DNA of 64,000 nucleotides from Desulfogranum marinum (lineage in GTDB: Bacteria; Desulfobacterota; Desulfobulbia; Desulfobulbales; Desulfobulbaceae), in assembly GCF_016918565.1 (NCBI RefSeq), contig NZ_JAFFQD010000002.1, positions 1 through 64,000 of the forward strand. Direction: 5' to 3'. Under the pieces are notes generated by a model. The model did not search any database, was not told where the DNA came from, and saw nothing but the letters and a program-made list of their open reading frames with translations. The first letter of the stretch is position 1. Each line of letters starts with the position of its first letter. Positions 48,353 to 58,045 of this stretch are shown in pieces. The translations under genes were made by a program, and so were the position numbers.

Positions 48353-50368
48353 ATGGCATTACCAAATAAGCCACTGGGCGAACTCGCTGCAGTAGTGGAT
48401 CCAGAAGTTGTAGAGCATGAGTGTGATGTGTTGATCGTAGGTGGCGGAATGGCTGCTTGTGGTACAGCTTTTGAGATCGGCAAGTGGGCCCCAGAAGGAA
48501 TGAAAATCATCCTTTGTGACAAAGCTTCTCTTGAGCGCTCCGGTGCTGTTGCTCAGGGCCTGTCCGCGATCAATACCTACATCGGTGAGAACGCCATCGA
48601 AGATTACGTAAAAATGGTACGTAATGACCTTATGGGCGTTGTACGCGAAGACCTTATCTATGACCTTGGTCGTCACGTTGATGAGTCTGTTAAGTTGTTC
48701 GAAGAGTGGGGTCTGCCCGTTTGGAAGAAGAACGATGCTGGCGAGAACCTTGATGGCGCCAAGCCTGCTCCAACCCTGCGTGAGGGCGGAGCCCCTGTAC
48801 GTACAGGTAAATGGCAGATCATGATCAATGGTGAGTCTTACAAGTGTATCGTAGCTGAGCCTGCGAAAAAAGCCCTTGGTGAAGACAATATCCACGAGCG
48901 TGTATTCATCGTTAAGATGCTGCTTGACAAGAACAAAGAGAATACCATTGCTGGTGCTGTAGGTTTCTCTACCCGTGAAAATAAAGTTCACGTATACAAA
49001 TGTAAAACCGCTATGGTTGCATGTGGTGGCGCAGTAAATATTTTCCGTCCACGTTCAACTGGTGAAGGAAAAGGCCGCGCATGGTATCCTGTATGGAATG
49101 CTGGTTCCACCTACACAATGTGTGCTCAGGTTGGCGCTACCTTGACCATGATGGAAAACCGTTTCACCCCAGCTCGTTTTAAAGATGGTTACGGTCCTGT
49201 TGGTGCATGGTTCCTTCTGTTCAAAGCTAAAGTACAGAATGGTCTTGGTGAGTTCTATGCAAACACAGACGCAGTTAAGGACGAACTCGAGAAGTTCATG
49301 CCTTACGGTGCCTCTGCGGTTACTCCTACCTGTCTGCGTAACCACCTGATGATCAATGAACTCAAAGAAGGTCGCGGTCCTATCTACATGGCTACCGACG
49401 TTGCTTTGAACGCTTTCCTCGATGACCAGCGCGCTGCCGGTAAAGATGAGAAAGCTGTTAAGAAGTTCTGGAAACACCTTGAGTCAGAAGCTTGGGAAGA
49501 TTTCCTTGATATGTCCGTCGGTCAGGCTGGTCTCTGGGCCGGTATGAACGTTGAGCCGGAAAAAGTAGGTTCTGAAATCATGCCTACCGAACCATACATG
49601 CTCGGATCTCACTCCGGTTGTTGTGGTATCTGGACATCCGGTCCTGAAGAAGAGTGGGTACCTTCTGTAGATGGTCCTCGTTCTCATCAGTACAAGTGGG
49701 GCTATAACCGTATGACCACCGTTAACGGTCTCTTCACCGCTGGTGATGGTGTTGGCGCTTCCGGACATAAGTTCTCCTCCGGTTCTCACGCTGAAGGTCG
49801 TATTTGTGCTAAGCAGATGGTTAAGTACTGTCGTGACAACGCTGATTTCACTCCTGAACTGGCTCAAACCGCTCAGGAACTGGCTGATGAGATTTATGCA
49901 CCAGTTAAGCGTTACCATGAGTTTGTTGGCGCTTCTACAGCTGAAAACGTCAATCCTAACTACTGCAAGCCTGCAGGTATGATGATGCGCCTGATGAAGG
50001 CTACCGATGAGTATGGTGGTGGTGTTGCTACATACTATATGACCTCCGGTAAGCTTCTCAACATCTGTTTGGATCTCCTTGAGATGCTGCGTGAAGATGC
50101 TGCGAAAATGGCAGCCGGCGACCTGCACGAATTGATGCGTGCTTGGGAAAACTACCATCGCATTTGGTGTGTTGAAACCCACATCCGTCACATTGAGTTC
50201 CGTAAAGAATCCCGTTACCCAGGATTCTACTACCGCTCTGACTACCCAACCTGTGATGACGAAAACTGGAAAGCTTTCGTTAACTCCACCTACGATCCTA
50301 AGACCGAAGAGTGGAAGTGTGAAAAGGTTGAATGCATCAACATCATTGAAACAGATCCTTGGATCTAA
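48353..50368 (+). CDS. aprA: Adenylylsulfate reductase alpha subunit
   Basis: A 671-residue flavoprotein with the FAD-binding N-terminus CDVLIVGGGMAACGTAFEIG and ERSGAVAQGLSAINTYIG, and family residues such as MMENRFTPARFKDGYGPVGA, GSHSGCCGIWTSGPEEEW and GDGVGASGHKFSSGSHAEGR. The C-terminal half has RYPGFYYRSDYP. It forms a heterodimer with AprB. Codon use is markedly biased, as in highly expressed genes, giving long antisense open frames. A terminator hairpin follows the stop. Confidence 0.98.
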   Translation: MALPNKPLGELAAVVDPEVVEHECDVLIVGGGMAACGTAFEIGKWAPEGMKIILCDKASLERSGAVAQGLSAINTYIGENAIEDYVKMVRNDLMGVVREDLIYDLGRHVDESVKLFEEWGLPVWKKNDAGENLDGAKPAPTLREGGAPVRTGKWQIMINGESYKCIVAEPAKKALGEDNIHERVFIVKMLLDKNKENTIAGAVGFSTRENKVHVYKCKTAMVACGGAVNIFRPRSTGEGKGRAWYPVWNAGSTYTMCAQVGATLTMMENRFTPARFKDGYGPVGAWFLLFKAKVQNGLGEFYANTDAVKDELEKFMPYGASAVTPTCLRNHLMINELKEGRGPIYMATDVALNAFLDDQRAAGKDEKAVKKFWKHLESEAWEDFLDMSVGQAGLWAGMNVEPEKVGSEIMPTEPYMLGSHSGCCGIWTSGPEEEWVPSVDGPRSHQYKWGYNRMTTVNGLFTAGDGVGASGHKFSSGSHAEGRICAKQMVKYCRDNADFTPELAQTAQELADEIYAPVKRYHEFVGASTAENVNPNYCKPAGMMMRLMKATDEYGGGVATYYMTSGKLLNICLDLLEMLREDAAKMAAGDLHELMRAWENYHRIWCVETHIRHIEFRKESRYPGFYYRSDYPTCDDENWKAFVNSTYDPKTEEWKCEKVECINIIETDPWI

Positions 50369-50400
50369 TTTCAGTTCGATATTGATAGTGTGACCTACGA

Positions 50401-50437
50401 ATCTCCAGACTCCTTTATGGGGTCTGGAGATTTTTTG
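50401..50437 (+). terminator. Terminator between aprA and qmoA
   Basis: A 13-base stem, ATCTCCAGACTCC (50401-50413) with GGGGTCTGGAGAT (50419-50431), is followed by TTTTTT. It should stop much of the aprBA transcript before qmoABC, giving either separate units or a step-down in expression. Confidence 0.85.
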
Positions 50438-50552
50438 TATGGCGGGGGTAATTTTGTTTGAGTTGATACAGAAGATAGGTTAACTCTTCTCTTCGGATCA
50501 ATTGAAACAAAAAACTCCTTTCATTAATTATCAGCAGTTATGGAGGTTTGGC

Positions 50553-51803
50553 ATGAGTGACACTGCAGGAAATGGTGCAGTACTGGTTGTCGGCGGTGGT
50601 ATTAGCGGCCTGACAGCTGCCTTGGAGGCTGCGGAAGTCGGTAAAGATGTGTATCTAATCGATAAAAATCCCTATTTCGGCGGTCGTGTGGCACAGTTAA
50701 ATCAATATTTCCCAAAACTTTGTCCGCCGACTTGTGGTCTTGAGATTAACTTTAAACGTATCAAGGACAATCGAGGAATCAGAACCTACACCATGACAAC
50801 CGTCAAATCGGTTTCTGGTGGACCTGGTAACTTTCAAGTCGAACTTGAAACAGCACCGCGCTACATTAATTCCAACTGTACTGCCTGTGGTGATTGTGCT
50901 GCCGCCTGTACTGATGAAATTGATGACCCTTTTAACTTTGGCATGAGAAAAATCAAGGCTGCTTATTTACCGCATGAAATGGCTTTTCCACGTCGTTATG
51001 TGCTTGATAAGGAAGCCTGTTCCGCCGAATGTCTTGAGGCTGTAAAAGCTGCCTGTAAATACGATGCTGTTGATACGGAAATGCAGAGTAAAACATTCAC
51101 TTTGAATGTGAGTGCTATTATCTGGTCTACAGGTTGGAATCCTTATGATGCCGAGAAAATTGAAAATCTCAAATTCAATTCTTCTCCTGCTATCATTACC
51201 AACATGATGATGGAAAGACTGGCTGCTGACAACGGTCCTACAGCCGGCAAAATCCTTCGTCCAGGTGATGATAAAGAGCCTGAATCGTTTGCGTTTGTGC
51301 AGTGTGCCGGTTCTCGTGATGAAAATCATATGGAACATTGTTCCTATATCTGCTGCATGGCAACATTCAAGCAGATATCCTATATCCGCGAACAGTATCC
51401 GGAAGCTAAGATTTATGTATTCTATATTGACCTTCGTACCCCGGGTAAATACGAAAGTTTCCGTGAAAAATTCACAGCCGACGAGAACACTACTTTCATC
51501 AAAGGAAAAGTAGCCGATATCGTAGCTGAGGGTGACGGTGGTGTTACAGTAATCGCTGAGGACACCTTGACTGCAAACAAGGTTCAACAGAAAGTTGACA
51601 TGTGTGTTCTTGCAACAGGTATGAAGCCGGCAATGGCTCAAGGGCAGGAACTTGGTCTTACCATCGATGGTAATGGCTTTATTGTTTCCGAGCCTGAAAA
51701 AGGGATGATATCTGCTGGCTGTGCAAAAGCTGCTGTTGACGTGTACACCAGCGGCCAGTCTTCTACTGCAGCGGCTCTTAAAGCAATTCAGATCGGACGC
51801 TAG
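50553..51803 (+). CDS. qmoA: Quinone-interacting membrane-bound oxidoreductase subunit A
   Basis: A 416-residue flavoprotein of the heterodisulfide-reductase A type. The start at 50553 (MSDTAGNGAVLVVGGGISGL) is fixed by GGAGG 7 bases upstream; an ATG 51 bases earlier adds an unconserved extension. It has the FAD motif GGGISGLTAALEAAEVG, CPPTCGLEINFKRI, and CTACGDCAAACTDE (a 4Fe-4S site). QmoABC passes electrons between the quinone pool and AprBA. Its order behind aprBA is standard for sulfate reducers. Confidence 0.95.
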   Translation: MSDTAGNGAVLVVGGGISGLTAALEAAEVGKDVYLIDKNPYFGGRVAQLNQYFPKLCPPTCGLEINFKRIKDNRGIRTYTMTTVKSVSGGPGNFQVELETAPRYINSNCTACGDCAAACTDEIDDPFNFGMRKIKAAYLPHEMAFPRRYVLDKEACSAECLEAVKAACKYDAVDTEMQSKTFTLNVSAIIWSTGWNPYDAEKIENLKFNSSPAIITNMMMERLAADNGPTAGKILRPGDDKEPESFAFVQCAGSRDENHMEHCSYICCMATFKQISYIREQYPEAKIYVFYIDLRTPGKYESFREKFTADENTTFIKGKVADIVAEGDGGVTVIAEDTLTANKVQQKVDMCVLATGMKPAMAQGQELGLTIDGNGFIVSEPEKGMISAGCAKAAVDVYTSGQSSTAAALKAIQIGR

Positions 51804-51814
51804 GAGGAGAGACA

Positions 51815-54079
51815 ATGGATAAAGTATATGGTGCATATCTTTGTACAGGGTGCGGCATTGGTGATGTCCTGGATGTAGACGGACTCAAGGAAGCAGCATC
51901 TGAAACCGGCATTGAAATGAAAGAACACGCCTGCCTTTGTGGTGCAGGCGGACGTTCTTTTATCGAGCAGGATATAGCAGATAATGGGGTCAATACCATC
52001 GTCGTCTGCGCCTGTTCTCCCCGTGTAATGCAGGATGAATTTAATTTTGGTGAAGATACCATCACTGTTCGCGGTAACTTGCGTGAGCATGTTGCATGGA
52101 CTGTTGGTGAGCCTGAAGAAGGTGAGGAGGCCTCTGAGGAGGTCGACGAATTTATTCAGGAAATGGGCGAAGACTACGTGCGTATGGCAGTTACCCGTGC
52201 AAAGAAGACTGAGAAGCCCGAACCTTATTTGATGGAAACCCTGAGCAAGAAAATTCTTGTCATGGGTGGCGGTATTGCAGGTATCACTGCTGCCAGCGAA
52301 GCTGCCAAGGCTGGTTATGAGGTTACTATAGTTGAAAAAGAGGCTGTAATCGGCGGGAAAGCTCTGGGCTGGAGAAAGATGTTCCCAACCGCCTACCCTT
52401 ATGCAGAGCTTGAAGCCCCTAATATCGAGCAGATGATTGCTGACGTTCAGTCTAATGGGAAAATCACCATTAAAACCGGAGCAGAAGTAGCTCGTATTGG
52501 TGGTTCACCAGGAGCATTTAATGTTACTATTAAGGACGCCGGCGTTGCTACCGAATGGGATGCACCCGAGAAGGTAACCGTAGATCAACAAGAAAAGATC
52601 GATAAGGGTGAGTTGGAAGATCCCAATGATGGCCTTGTTAAATATACTGAACTTAATCCGAATGGTGAGATGTTTGGTGCTGTGGTACTTGCCACAGGCT
52701 GGAAGCCGGCTTCTGTTTCAGAATTCGAACATCTTGGCTACGATCAATACGCTAAAGTAGTCACCAACGCTGAATTTGAAAAGCTCGCCAAGGAAGGGAG
52801 TGTACCTGCAAGGGTTGCTTTTGTTTTAAGCCCTGGTGCCAAAGAAAGTGACAAGGATTTTCCTTTCTGTAACTCTGTTACTTCCATGGTCGCACTGAAG
52901 CAGGCTAACTATGTAGTAGATGATAATCCTGAAAATGGTCAGGCCTTTATTTTGTACCAGCATATGCGTACACCTGGTAATGCTGAACTGTTCTATAAAG
53001 GAATGCAGTCCAAAGACGGCGTTTTCATGACCAAGGCTGCTGTAACCAAAGTAGAGGAATCAGGCAGTGGGCTTGTTGTCACTGCAGAGGATACCTTGCT
53101 TGGTGAAGACCTTGCCCTTGAAGTTGATATGGTGGTTCTGGCCGCTGGTATGGAACCTACAACTGCTCAGGAGTCAGTGATTAATCTGGCGTATCGTCAG
53201 GGACCTGCCTTCTTGGATCTTGATCTTTTCGATGGTTATGCGGATTCTCATTTTATTTGTTTTCCTTATGAGACCCGTCGAACCGGTGTCTACACCTGTG
53301 GTGGTGTTCGTAAAGCTGAAACCATGGAAGAGACCATAGATGATGCTACTGGTGCTGCTCTCAAAGCAATCCAGTGTATTGAGTCTGCTAATCGTGGTGT
53401 TTCCGTCCATCCGCGTTCCGGTGATCAGACCTATCCGGACTTTTTCATGTCTCGCTGTACGCAGTGTAAGCGCTGTACGGAAGAATGTCCTTTTGGCGCT
53501 CTCGATGATGACGAAAAAGGTACTCCATTACCGAATCCGACCCGCTGTCGTCGTTGTGGTACCTGTATGGGGGCTTGCCCGGAACGTATTATCAATTTTG
53601 CTGATTACAGTATCGACATGATCGGTTCAATGGTTAAGGCTATTGAGGTACCCGATGATGATGAAGATAAACTGAGAATTGCTGTCTTTGTTTGTGAAAA
53701 CGATGCATATCCAGCGATCGACATGTCTGGAATGCACCGTAATAAAATGAACACGTTGGTTCGGTTCATTCCGGTACGCTGTCTTGGTTCCGTTAACATG
53801 GTCTGGATTAAAGATGCCATGTCTTCAGGAATGGATGGTGCACTGTTACTTGGCTGTAAATATGGTGACGATTATCAGTGCCACTTTGTCAAAGGGTCTG
53901 AAATTGCGACTAAACGTATGGAAAATATCGGCGAGACTCTCGGTTCCCTCGGTCTTGAGCCTGAAAGATGTGGAGTGCATGAAATAGCCATCTCCGACTA
54001 TGATAAAGTCCCAGCCATCGTTGATGAGTTTGTGGAGTCTATCATTGAAATGGGACCAAACCCATTTAAGGGCTTCTAG
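51815..54079 (+). CDS. qmoB: Quinone-interacting oxidoreductase subunit B (HdrA/MvhD type)
   Basis: A 754-residue protein. It has an N-terminal cysteine segment (LCTGCGIGD, CLCGAGG), a flavin site VMGGGIAGITAASEAAKAGY, and toward the C-terminus two 4Fe-4S sites (CTQCKRCTEECPFGA and CRRCGTCMGACPERI). The last 140 residues look like an MvhD/F420-nonreducing-hydrogenase delta domain (IAVFVCENDAYPAIDMSG, VRFIPVRCLGSVNMVWIKDA, GCKYGDDYQCHF). It may allow electron bifurcation or confurcation, as suggested for the family. It starts 11 bases after the qmoA stop with AGGAGAG. Confidence 0.95.
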   Translation: MDKVYGAYLCTGCGIGDVLDVDGLKEAASETGIEMKEHACLCGAGGRSFIEQDIADNGVNTIVVCACSPRVMQDEFNFGEDTITVRGNLREHVAWTVGEPEEGEEASEEVDEFIQEMGEDYVRMAVTRAKKTEKPEPYLMETLSKKILVMGGGIAGITAASEAAKAGYEVTIVEKEAVIGGKALGWRKMFPTAYPYAELEAPNIEQMIADVQSNGKITIKTGAEVARIGGSPGAFNVTIKDAGVATEWDAPEKVTVDQQEKIDKGELEDPNDGLVKYTELNPNGEMFGAVVLATGWKPASVSEFEHLGYDQYAKVVTNAEFEKLAKEGSVPARVAFVLSPGAKESDKDFPFCNSVTSMVALKQANYVVDDNPENGQAFILYQHMRTPGNAELFYKGMQSKDGVFMTKAAVTKVEESGSGLVVTAEDTLLGEDLALEVDMVVLAAGMEPTTAQESVINLAYRQGPAFLDLDLFDGYADSHFICFPYETRRTGVYTCGGVRKAETMEETIDDATGAALKAIQCIESANRGVSVHPRSGDQTYPDFFMSRCTQCKRCTEECPFGALDDDEKGTPLPNPTRCRRCGTCMGACPERIINFADYSIDMIGSMVKAIEVPDDDEDKLRIAVFVCENDAYPAIDMSGMHRNKMNTLVRFIPVRCLGSVNMVWIKDAMSSGMDGALLLGCKYGDDYQCHFVKGSEIATKRMENIGETLGSLGLEPERCGVHEIAISDYDKVPAIVDEFVESIIEMGPNPFKGF

Positions 54080-54200
54080 TTCCCGTTCCACGCTCTGCGG
54101 CCCATATATGAATGGGCTGCAGAGATTTCTTTCGTTTGGCATTGTTACAGTGAAAATGATAATGGTTTGGCATATTTCATAACAGGAGGAAATTATATCT

Positions 54201-55403
54201 ATGAACGTACAGCCGGATTTTAATTTTATTAAGGCTATGAAGGAGGCTGGTGGTGATACTCTAAAGCAGTGTTACCAGTGTGCCACTTGTTCAGTCGCTT
54301 GTCCGCTGTCAAAAGACGGTGACCCTTTTCCCCGTAGAGAAATGATTCTCGCACAGTGGGGAATGAAAGAAAAGCTCCTTGCAGATCCCAATGTTTTTCT
54401 TTGTCATCACTGCGGTGATTGCTCTGATGCATGTCCAAGGGGAGCAAAACCAGGTGATGTACTTGGTGCGATTAGAGCATACGCTTATCAGCATTATGGA
54501 TGGCCAAGTGGATTGGCCAAATTATGCAGCAGCGCAAAAAATTTGCCCATGCTCATAGGCATACCTGCTGTAACTATATTTGTGTTATGGCTTATTTCCG
54601 GAGGAATGCATATTCCTGCCGGTGAGAAATTTGCCCATGTAGGATACACCCATTTTTTTGGGCACTGGGATTTTCGATTGTTATCAAAAAATGTACTTTT
54701 TATTGATATCATAATGCTCTCGGCCGTTGGTATTGCAGCCTTTTCTTTATACAAGGCTATTTCTTCCATGTGGAAAAAAATGGAAGAGAATCTTGGCATA
54801 GGTGAAGTGCTCTACAGACCTTCAGTTTCTTTGTTTATCAAGGATTTTCTCTGGCCATCACTCAAGGAAATAGTTTCACATAACCGGTTTCGTGAGTGTA
54901 CCGTTAATGTAGACAGGGTTCGTGGACATTTACCCCTGATGCTCGCTTTTATTGGTTTGTTTATCGTAACCATTTATTCAGCCTTTACCCAGGATGTAAT
55001 AGGCATCTTTATTCCATCGATGCATGGACCTATATCCATGTGGAACCCTATAAAGCTCCTTGCCAATGTTTCTGCTGTGGCGATGATTGTAGGTATTGGA
55101 ATACTGTGGATGAACCGCACAAAAATGGAGGCTGAAGGGAAGGCGAGTAACACCTTTTACGACTGGTTCCTCATTTGGATGATCGCAGGTGTCGGTGTTA
55201 CTGGTTTGGCAGCCGAGCTGCTTCGTTTGGTTGGTATACCTTCCCTGGGATATGTTGTATATTATTTGCATCTTGTTTCGGTTATGATGCTGTTTTTGTA
55301 TCTACCATATACAAAATTTGCTCATATCGTTTTCAGGACGTTTGCCATGGCATTTGAGCGATTCCGCGAATCTGCATATGTTAAGGATCCGTTGAACGAT
55401 TAA
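54201..55403 (+). CDS. qmoC: Quinone-interacting oxidoreductase subunit C
   Basis: A 400-residue membrane subunit. The N-terminus is an HdrC-like domain with CYQCATCSVACPL (about 23-35) and CHHCGDCSDACPRG (about 73-86), each binding a 4Fe-4S cluster. The rest has about six membrane helices of a cytochrome-b/NarI type (IPAVTIFVLWLISG, LPLMLAFIGLFIVTIYSAFT, VYYLHLVSVMMLFLYLPYTK) with His residues suited to heme. It exchanges electrons with menaquinone and completes QmoABC. A terminator follows 28 bases later. Confidence 0.95.
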   Translation: MNVQPDFNFIKAMKEAGGDTLKQCYQCATCSVACPLSKDGDPFPRREMILAQWGMKEKLLADPNVFLCHHCGDCSDACPRGAKPGDVLGAIRAYAYQHYGWPSGLAKLCSSAKNLPMLIGIPAVTIFVLWLISGGMHIPAGEKFAHVGYTHFFGHWDFRLLSKNVLFIDIIMLSAVGIAAFSLYKAISSMWKKMEENLGIGEVLYRPSVSLFIKDFLWPSLKEIVSHNRFRECTVNVDRVRGHLPLMLAFIGLFIVTIYSAFTQDVIGIFIPSMHGPISMWNPIKLLANVSAVAMIVGIGILWMNRTKMEAEGKASNTFYDWFLIWMIAGVGVTGLAAELLRLVGIPSLGYVVYYLHLVSVMMLFLYLPYTKFAHIVFRTFAMAFERFRESAYVKDPLND

Positions 55404-55430
55404 ACATAATCTGCCAAGTTTGTTGTGCAA

Positions 55431-55462
55431 GCCGGAGGCTTTTTGCCTCCGGCTTTTTTTTT
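55431..55462 (+). terminator. Terminator after qmoC
   Basis: gccggaggc (55431-55439) pairs with gcctccggc (55445-55453), followed by nine T residues: a textbook intrinsic terminator. Confidence 0.9.
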
Positions 55463-55606
55463 GTTGTTTTTTCGATCGCAATAGGATAAAGAGATGTGCA
55501 CCGATTTTTTGGTGATGGTAAGTCGATTGCCAAACATCTCTTTGGAAGATCCAGTCTTTGTATCCGCAAGTGTTACTAGTTGGAGTCAAGAAAAGTGAAA
55601 AAAAGA

Positions 55607-55634
55607 TTGACAAAGGAAAAAATAGCTGTATAAT
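55607..55634 (+). promoter_or_regulatory. Strong sigma-70 promoter of the tRNA-tuf unit
   Basis: Perfect TTGACA (55607-55612) and TATAAT (55629-55634) boxes with a 16-base spacer, 12 bases before the first tRNA gene. Transcription should start near 55641, at the edge of tRNA-Thr. Confidence 0.88.
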
Positions 55635-55646
55635 GGCTGACTTCAG

Positions 55647-55722
55647 GCTGGCGTAGCTCAACTGGCAGAGCACCTGATTTGTAATCAGGGGGTTGCGGGT
55701 TCAAGTCCCATCGCCAGCTCCA
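55647..55722 (+). tRNA. tRNA-Thr (anticodon TGT)
   Basis: 76 bases with encoded CCA. Acceptor stem GCTGGCG/CGCCAGC, anticodon arm CCTGA-TTTGTAA-TCAGG with TGT, and T-arm GGGTTCAAGTCCC are complete. First gene of the array. Confidence 0.95.
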
Positions 55723-55776
55723 AGTTGAGATGAGCAGGCGCAGGGATTCAAGTGGTGCCTGAAAGAAATATATAGT

Positions 55777-55861
55777 GGAGGGGTTCCCGAGTGGTCAAAG
55801 GGAACAGACTGTAAATCTGTCGGCGTAGCCTTCGGAGGTTCAAATCCTCCCCCCTCCACCA
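55777..55861 (+). tRNA. tRNA-Tyr (anticodon GTA)
   Basis: 85 bases with encoded CCA, acceptor GGAGGGG/CCCCTCC, anticodon loop CTGTAAA, and a long variable arm (TCGGCGTAGCCTTCG) as in class II bacterial tyrosine tRNA. Confidence 0.95.
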
Positions 55862-55918
55862 TCTGATTACTGGAAAAAGTAATAAGTTTTTGCTCCTTTT
55901 GTTGTTTGCTAAGCACGG

Positions 55919-55994
55919 GCGGGAATAGCTCAATTGGTAGAGCATCAGCCTTCCAAGCTGAGGGTTGCGGGTTCGAGTCTCGTTTCCCGCTCCA
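55919..55994 (+). tRNA. tRNA-Gly (anticodon TCC)
   Basis: 76 bases with encoded CCA, acceptor GCGGGAA/TTCCCGC, anticodon arm CAGCC-TTCCAA-GCTG with TCC, and T-arm GGGTTCGAGTCTC. Confidence 0.95.
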
Positions 55995-56041
55995 GCGTGT
56001 AAATAATAGGGAGCTTTATTGTGTGTACACAAAGATTCTGG

Positions 56042-56116
56042 GCCCACGTAACTCAGTGGTAGAGTACCTCCTTGGTAAGGAGGAAGTCACCGGTTCAAGT
56101 CCGGTCGTGGGCTCCA
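56042..56116 (+). tRNA. tRNA-Thr (anticodon GGT)
   Basis: 75 bases with encoded CCA, acceptor GCCCACG/CGTGGGC, anticodon arm CCTCC-TTGGTAA-GGAGG with GGT. It precedes tuf by 66 bases; the Thr-Tyr-Gly-Thr-tuf order is common in bacteria. Confidence 0.95.
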
Positions 56117-56182
56117 AGTATCAGTCGATTGCGCTAATAGGTCGGCTGAGTCAAGTTGAAATTTTGTCCGAGGAGACGTTAA

Positions 56183-57373
56183 ATGGCAAAGGAAAAATTT
56201 GAGCGGACGAAGCCACATGTCAATGTTGGGACTATCGGCCACATTGACCATGGTAAGACAACACTCACCGCAGCAATCACTCGAGTACTTTCTACAAAAG
56301 GGCAGGCAGCATTTACTGACTTTAGTGATATCGATAAGGCTCCTGAGGAAAAGGAGCGCGGTATCACGATTGCCACGGCTCATGTAGAGTACGAGACTGA
56401 AGCTCGTCACTATGCGCATGTAGACTGTCCAGGGCATGCTGATTACATTAAGAACATGATCACTGGTGCCGCTCAGATGGACGGCGCTATTTTGGTTGTC
56501 GGTGCAGATGATGGTCCAATGCCTCAGACCCGTGAGCACATACTTCTTGCTCGTCAGGTCGGCGTTCCTGCCATGGTCGTTTTTCTTAATAAATGTGACA
56601 TGGTAGATGACGAAGAGCTTATCGAGCTGGTAGAGATGGAGCTTCGTGAGTTGCTTGACAAGTATGACTTCCCTGGTGATGACATTCCGATCGTTCGTGG
56701 ATCCGCACTTCTGGCGCTGGAAAACCCTGAAGATGAAGAAAAGGCTAAGTGCGTTTGGGAACTGATGGAAGCTGTTGACAGCTATGTACCTGAGCCGGAG
56801 CGTGATGTTGATAAACCTTTCTTGATGCCTGTTGAAGATGTTTTCTCTATTTCGGGTCGAGGTACTGTTGCTACAGGCCGTGTAGAGCGAGGGATTATCC
56901 ACGTTGGTGATGAAATTGAGATTGTTGGTATTAAAGATACTGCAAAGACAACCTGTACCGGTGTTGAGATGTTCCGCAAGCTCCTTGATGAGGGGCAAGC
57001 TGGTGACAATATCGGAGCGTTACTTCGTGGTGTGAAACGCGAAGAAATAGTCCGTGGTCAGGTTCTTGCTAAACCAGGTTCGATTACACCTCATAAGAAA
57101 TTTAAAGCTGAGGCTTACATCCTCAATAAAGAGGAAGGTGGTCGACACACTCCATTTTTCAACGGATATCGTCCGCAGTTCTACTTCCGTACAACGGATG
57201 TGACCGGCATTGTTACGCTTGAGGAAGGAGTTGAGATGGTTATGCCTGGTGATAATGTTCATATTACCGGAGAGCTCATAACTCCAATCGCGATGGAAGC
57301 AGGGTTACGTTTTGCAATCCGCGAGGGCGGTCGAACAGTTGGCGCTGGAGTTGTAAGCGAAATAATTGAATAA
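56183..57373 (+). CDS. tuf: Elongation factor Tu
   Basis: A 396-residue GTPase that brings aminoacyl-tRNA to the ribosome. It has the P-loop [10 protein letters not shown], switch [31 protein letters not shown] and the C-terminal barrel ending [14 protein letters not shown]. Translated from a good ribosome site (GAGGAGA). It is co-transcribed with the tRNA array upstream and probably with rpmG, tRNA-Trp, secE and nusG. Confidence 0.98.
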   Translation: MAKEKFERTKPHVNVGTIGHIDHGKTTLTAAITRVLSTKGQAAFTDFSDIDKAPEEKERGITIATAHVEYETEARHYAHVDCPGHADYIKNMITGAAQMDGAILVVGADDGPMPQTREHILLARQVGVPAMVVFLNKCDMVDDEELIELVEMELRELLDKYDFPGDDIPIVRGSALLALENPEDEEKAKCVWELMEAVDSYVPEPERDVDKPFLMPVEDVFSISGRGTVATGRVERGIIHVGDEIEIVGIKDTAKTTCTGVEMFRKLLDEGQAGDNIGALLRGVKREEIVRGQVLAKPGSITPHKKFKAEAYILNKEEGGRHTPFFNGYRPQFYFRTTDVTGIVTLEEGVEMVMPGDNVHITGELITPIAMEAGLRFAIREGGRTVGAGVVSEIIE

Positions 57374-57472
57374 AATAGTTTTTTCCTGCTGTATCGGGCA
57401 GGATGGACTTTAGTGTAGTGGATCTTGTAGCCGGGCATTGTCCCGGCTTTAGTCACTCTATTGGGATGTATC

Positions 57473-57622
57473 ATGAGAGATATTATCACGCTTGCTTGCC
57501 AAGATTGTAAGCAGCGAAATTACACCACCACCAAAAATAAGCGGACAATTCCACATAAGCTGGAGTTGAAGAAGTACTGTCCGTTCTGTAAAACGCATAC
57601 TCCTCATAAGGAAACAAAATAG
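57473..57622 (+). CDS. rpmG: 50S ribosomal protein L33 (bL33)
   Basis: A 49-residue protein, [20 protein letters not shown], with [20 protein letters not shown] following. The four zinc cysteines (CxxC and CxxC) are kept, so this is the zinc-containing form. It lies in the usual place between tuf and secE. Confidence 0.95.
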   Translation: MRDIITLACQDCKQRNYTTTKNKRTIPHKLELKKYCPFCKTHTPHKETK

Positions 57623-57627
57623 TCTGC

Positions 57628-57704
57628 AGGCCAGTAGCTCTAATTGGTAGAGCACCGGACTCCAAATCCGGGGGTTGGGGGTTCGAATCCCTCCTGGCCT
57701 GCCA
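57628..57704 (+). tRNA. tRNA-Trp (anticodon CCA)
   Basis: 77 bases with encoded CCA, acceptor AGGCCAG/CTGGCCT, anticodon arm CCGGA-CTCCAAA-TCCGG with CCA. The position between rpmG and secE is typical. Confidence 0.95.
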
Positions 57705-57751
57705 TTATTTGTCAGCAGTATCAACTTAAGATAACTCACCCGTCAGAGATA

Positions 57752-58024
57752 ATGACAGCTAAGAAAAAATCCCGGAGTATCAAGGCGAAAAGTGTTGGCA
57801 AGAAAGACATTGCCACGTCAGGAAAAAAAGCAAGTTTTTCACCTTCCGCTATTCGAGCATTCATTCAGGAAGTGCAGGTTGAGTTTAATAAGATTGCTTG
57901 GCCTCAAAAGAAAGTGACTGTTGGCCTTACTGGTTTTGTTATTGTTTTGGTCGTCATCATTTCACTCTATCTCGGGATGGTTGATTTGTTGTTAGGCAAG
58001 TTCGTTTCCACTCTCCTTAATTAA
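57752..58024 (+). CDS. secE: Preprotein translocase subunit SecE
   Basis: A 90-residue single-helix translocase subunit. The start at 57752 is MTAKKKSRSIKAKSVGKKDI; the frame is open further upstream but crosses the tRNA-Trp gene. A basic N-terminus is followed by IRAFIQEVQVEFNKIAWPQK (the conserved cytoplasmic helix) and one membrane helix (VGLTGFVIVLVVIISLYLGM). It joins SecY and SecG in protein export. nusG starts 21 bases later. Confidence 0.92.
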   Translation: MTAKKKSRSIKAKSVGKKDIATSGKKASFSPSAIRAFIQEVQVEFNKIAWPQKKVTVGLTGFVIVLVVIISLYLGMVDLLLGKFVSTLLN

Positions 58025-58045
58025 CTCTCTGCCCCTCCTAAATAT

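Noticed and set aside
48359-50191. Long antisense open frames (210 and 235 codons) opposite aprA
   Set aside because: They mirror aprA, whose biased codons leave few stops on the other strand. They have no recognisable domains or ribosome sites.
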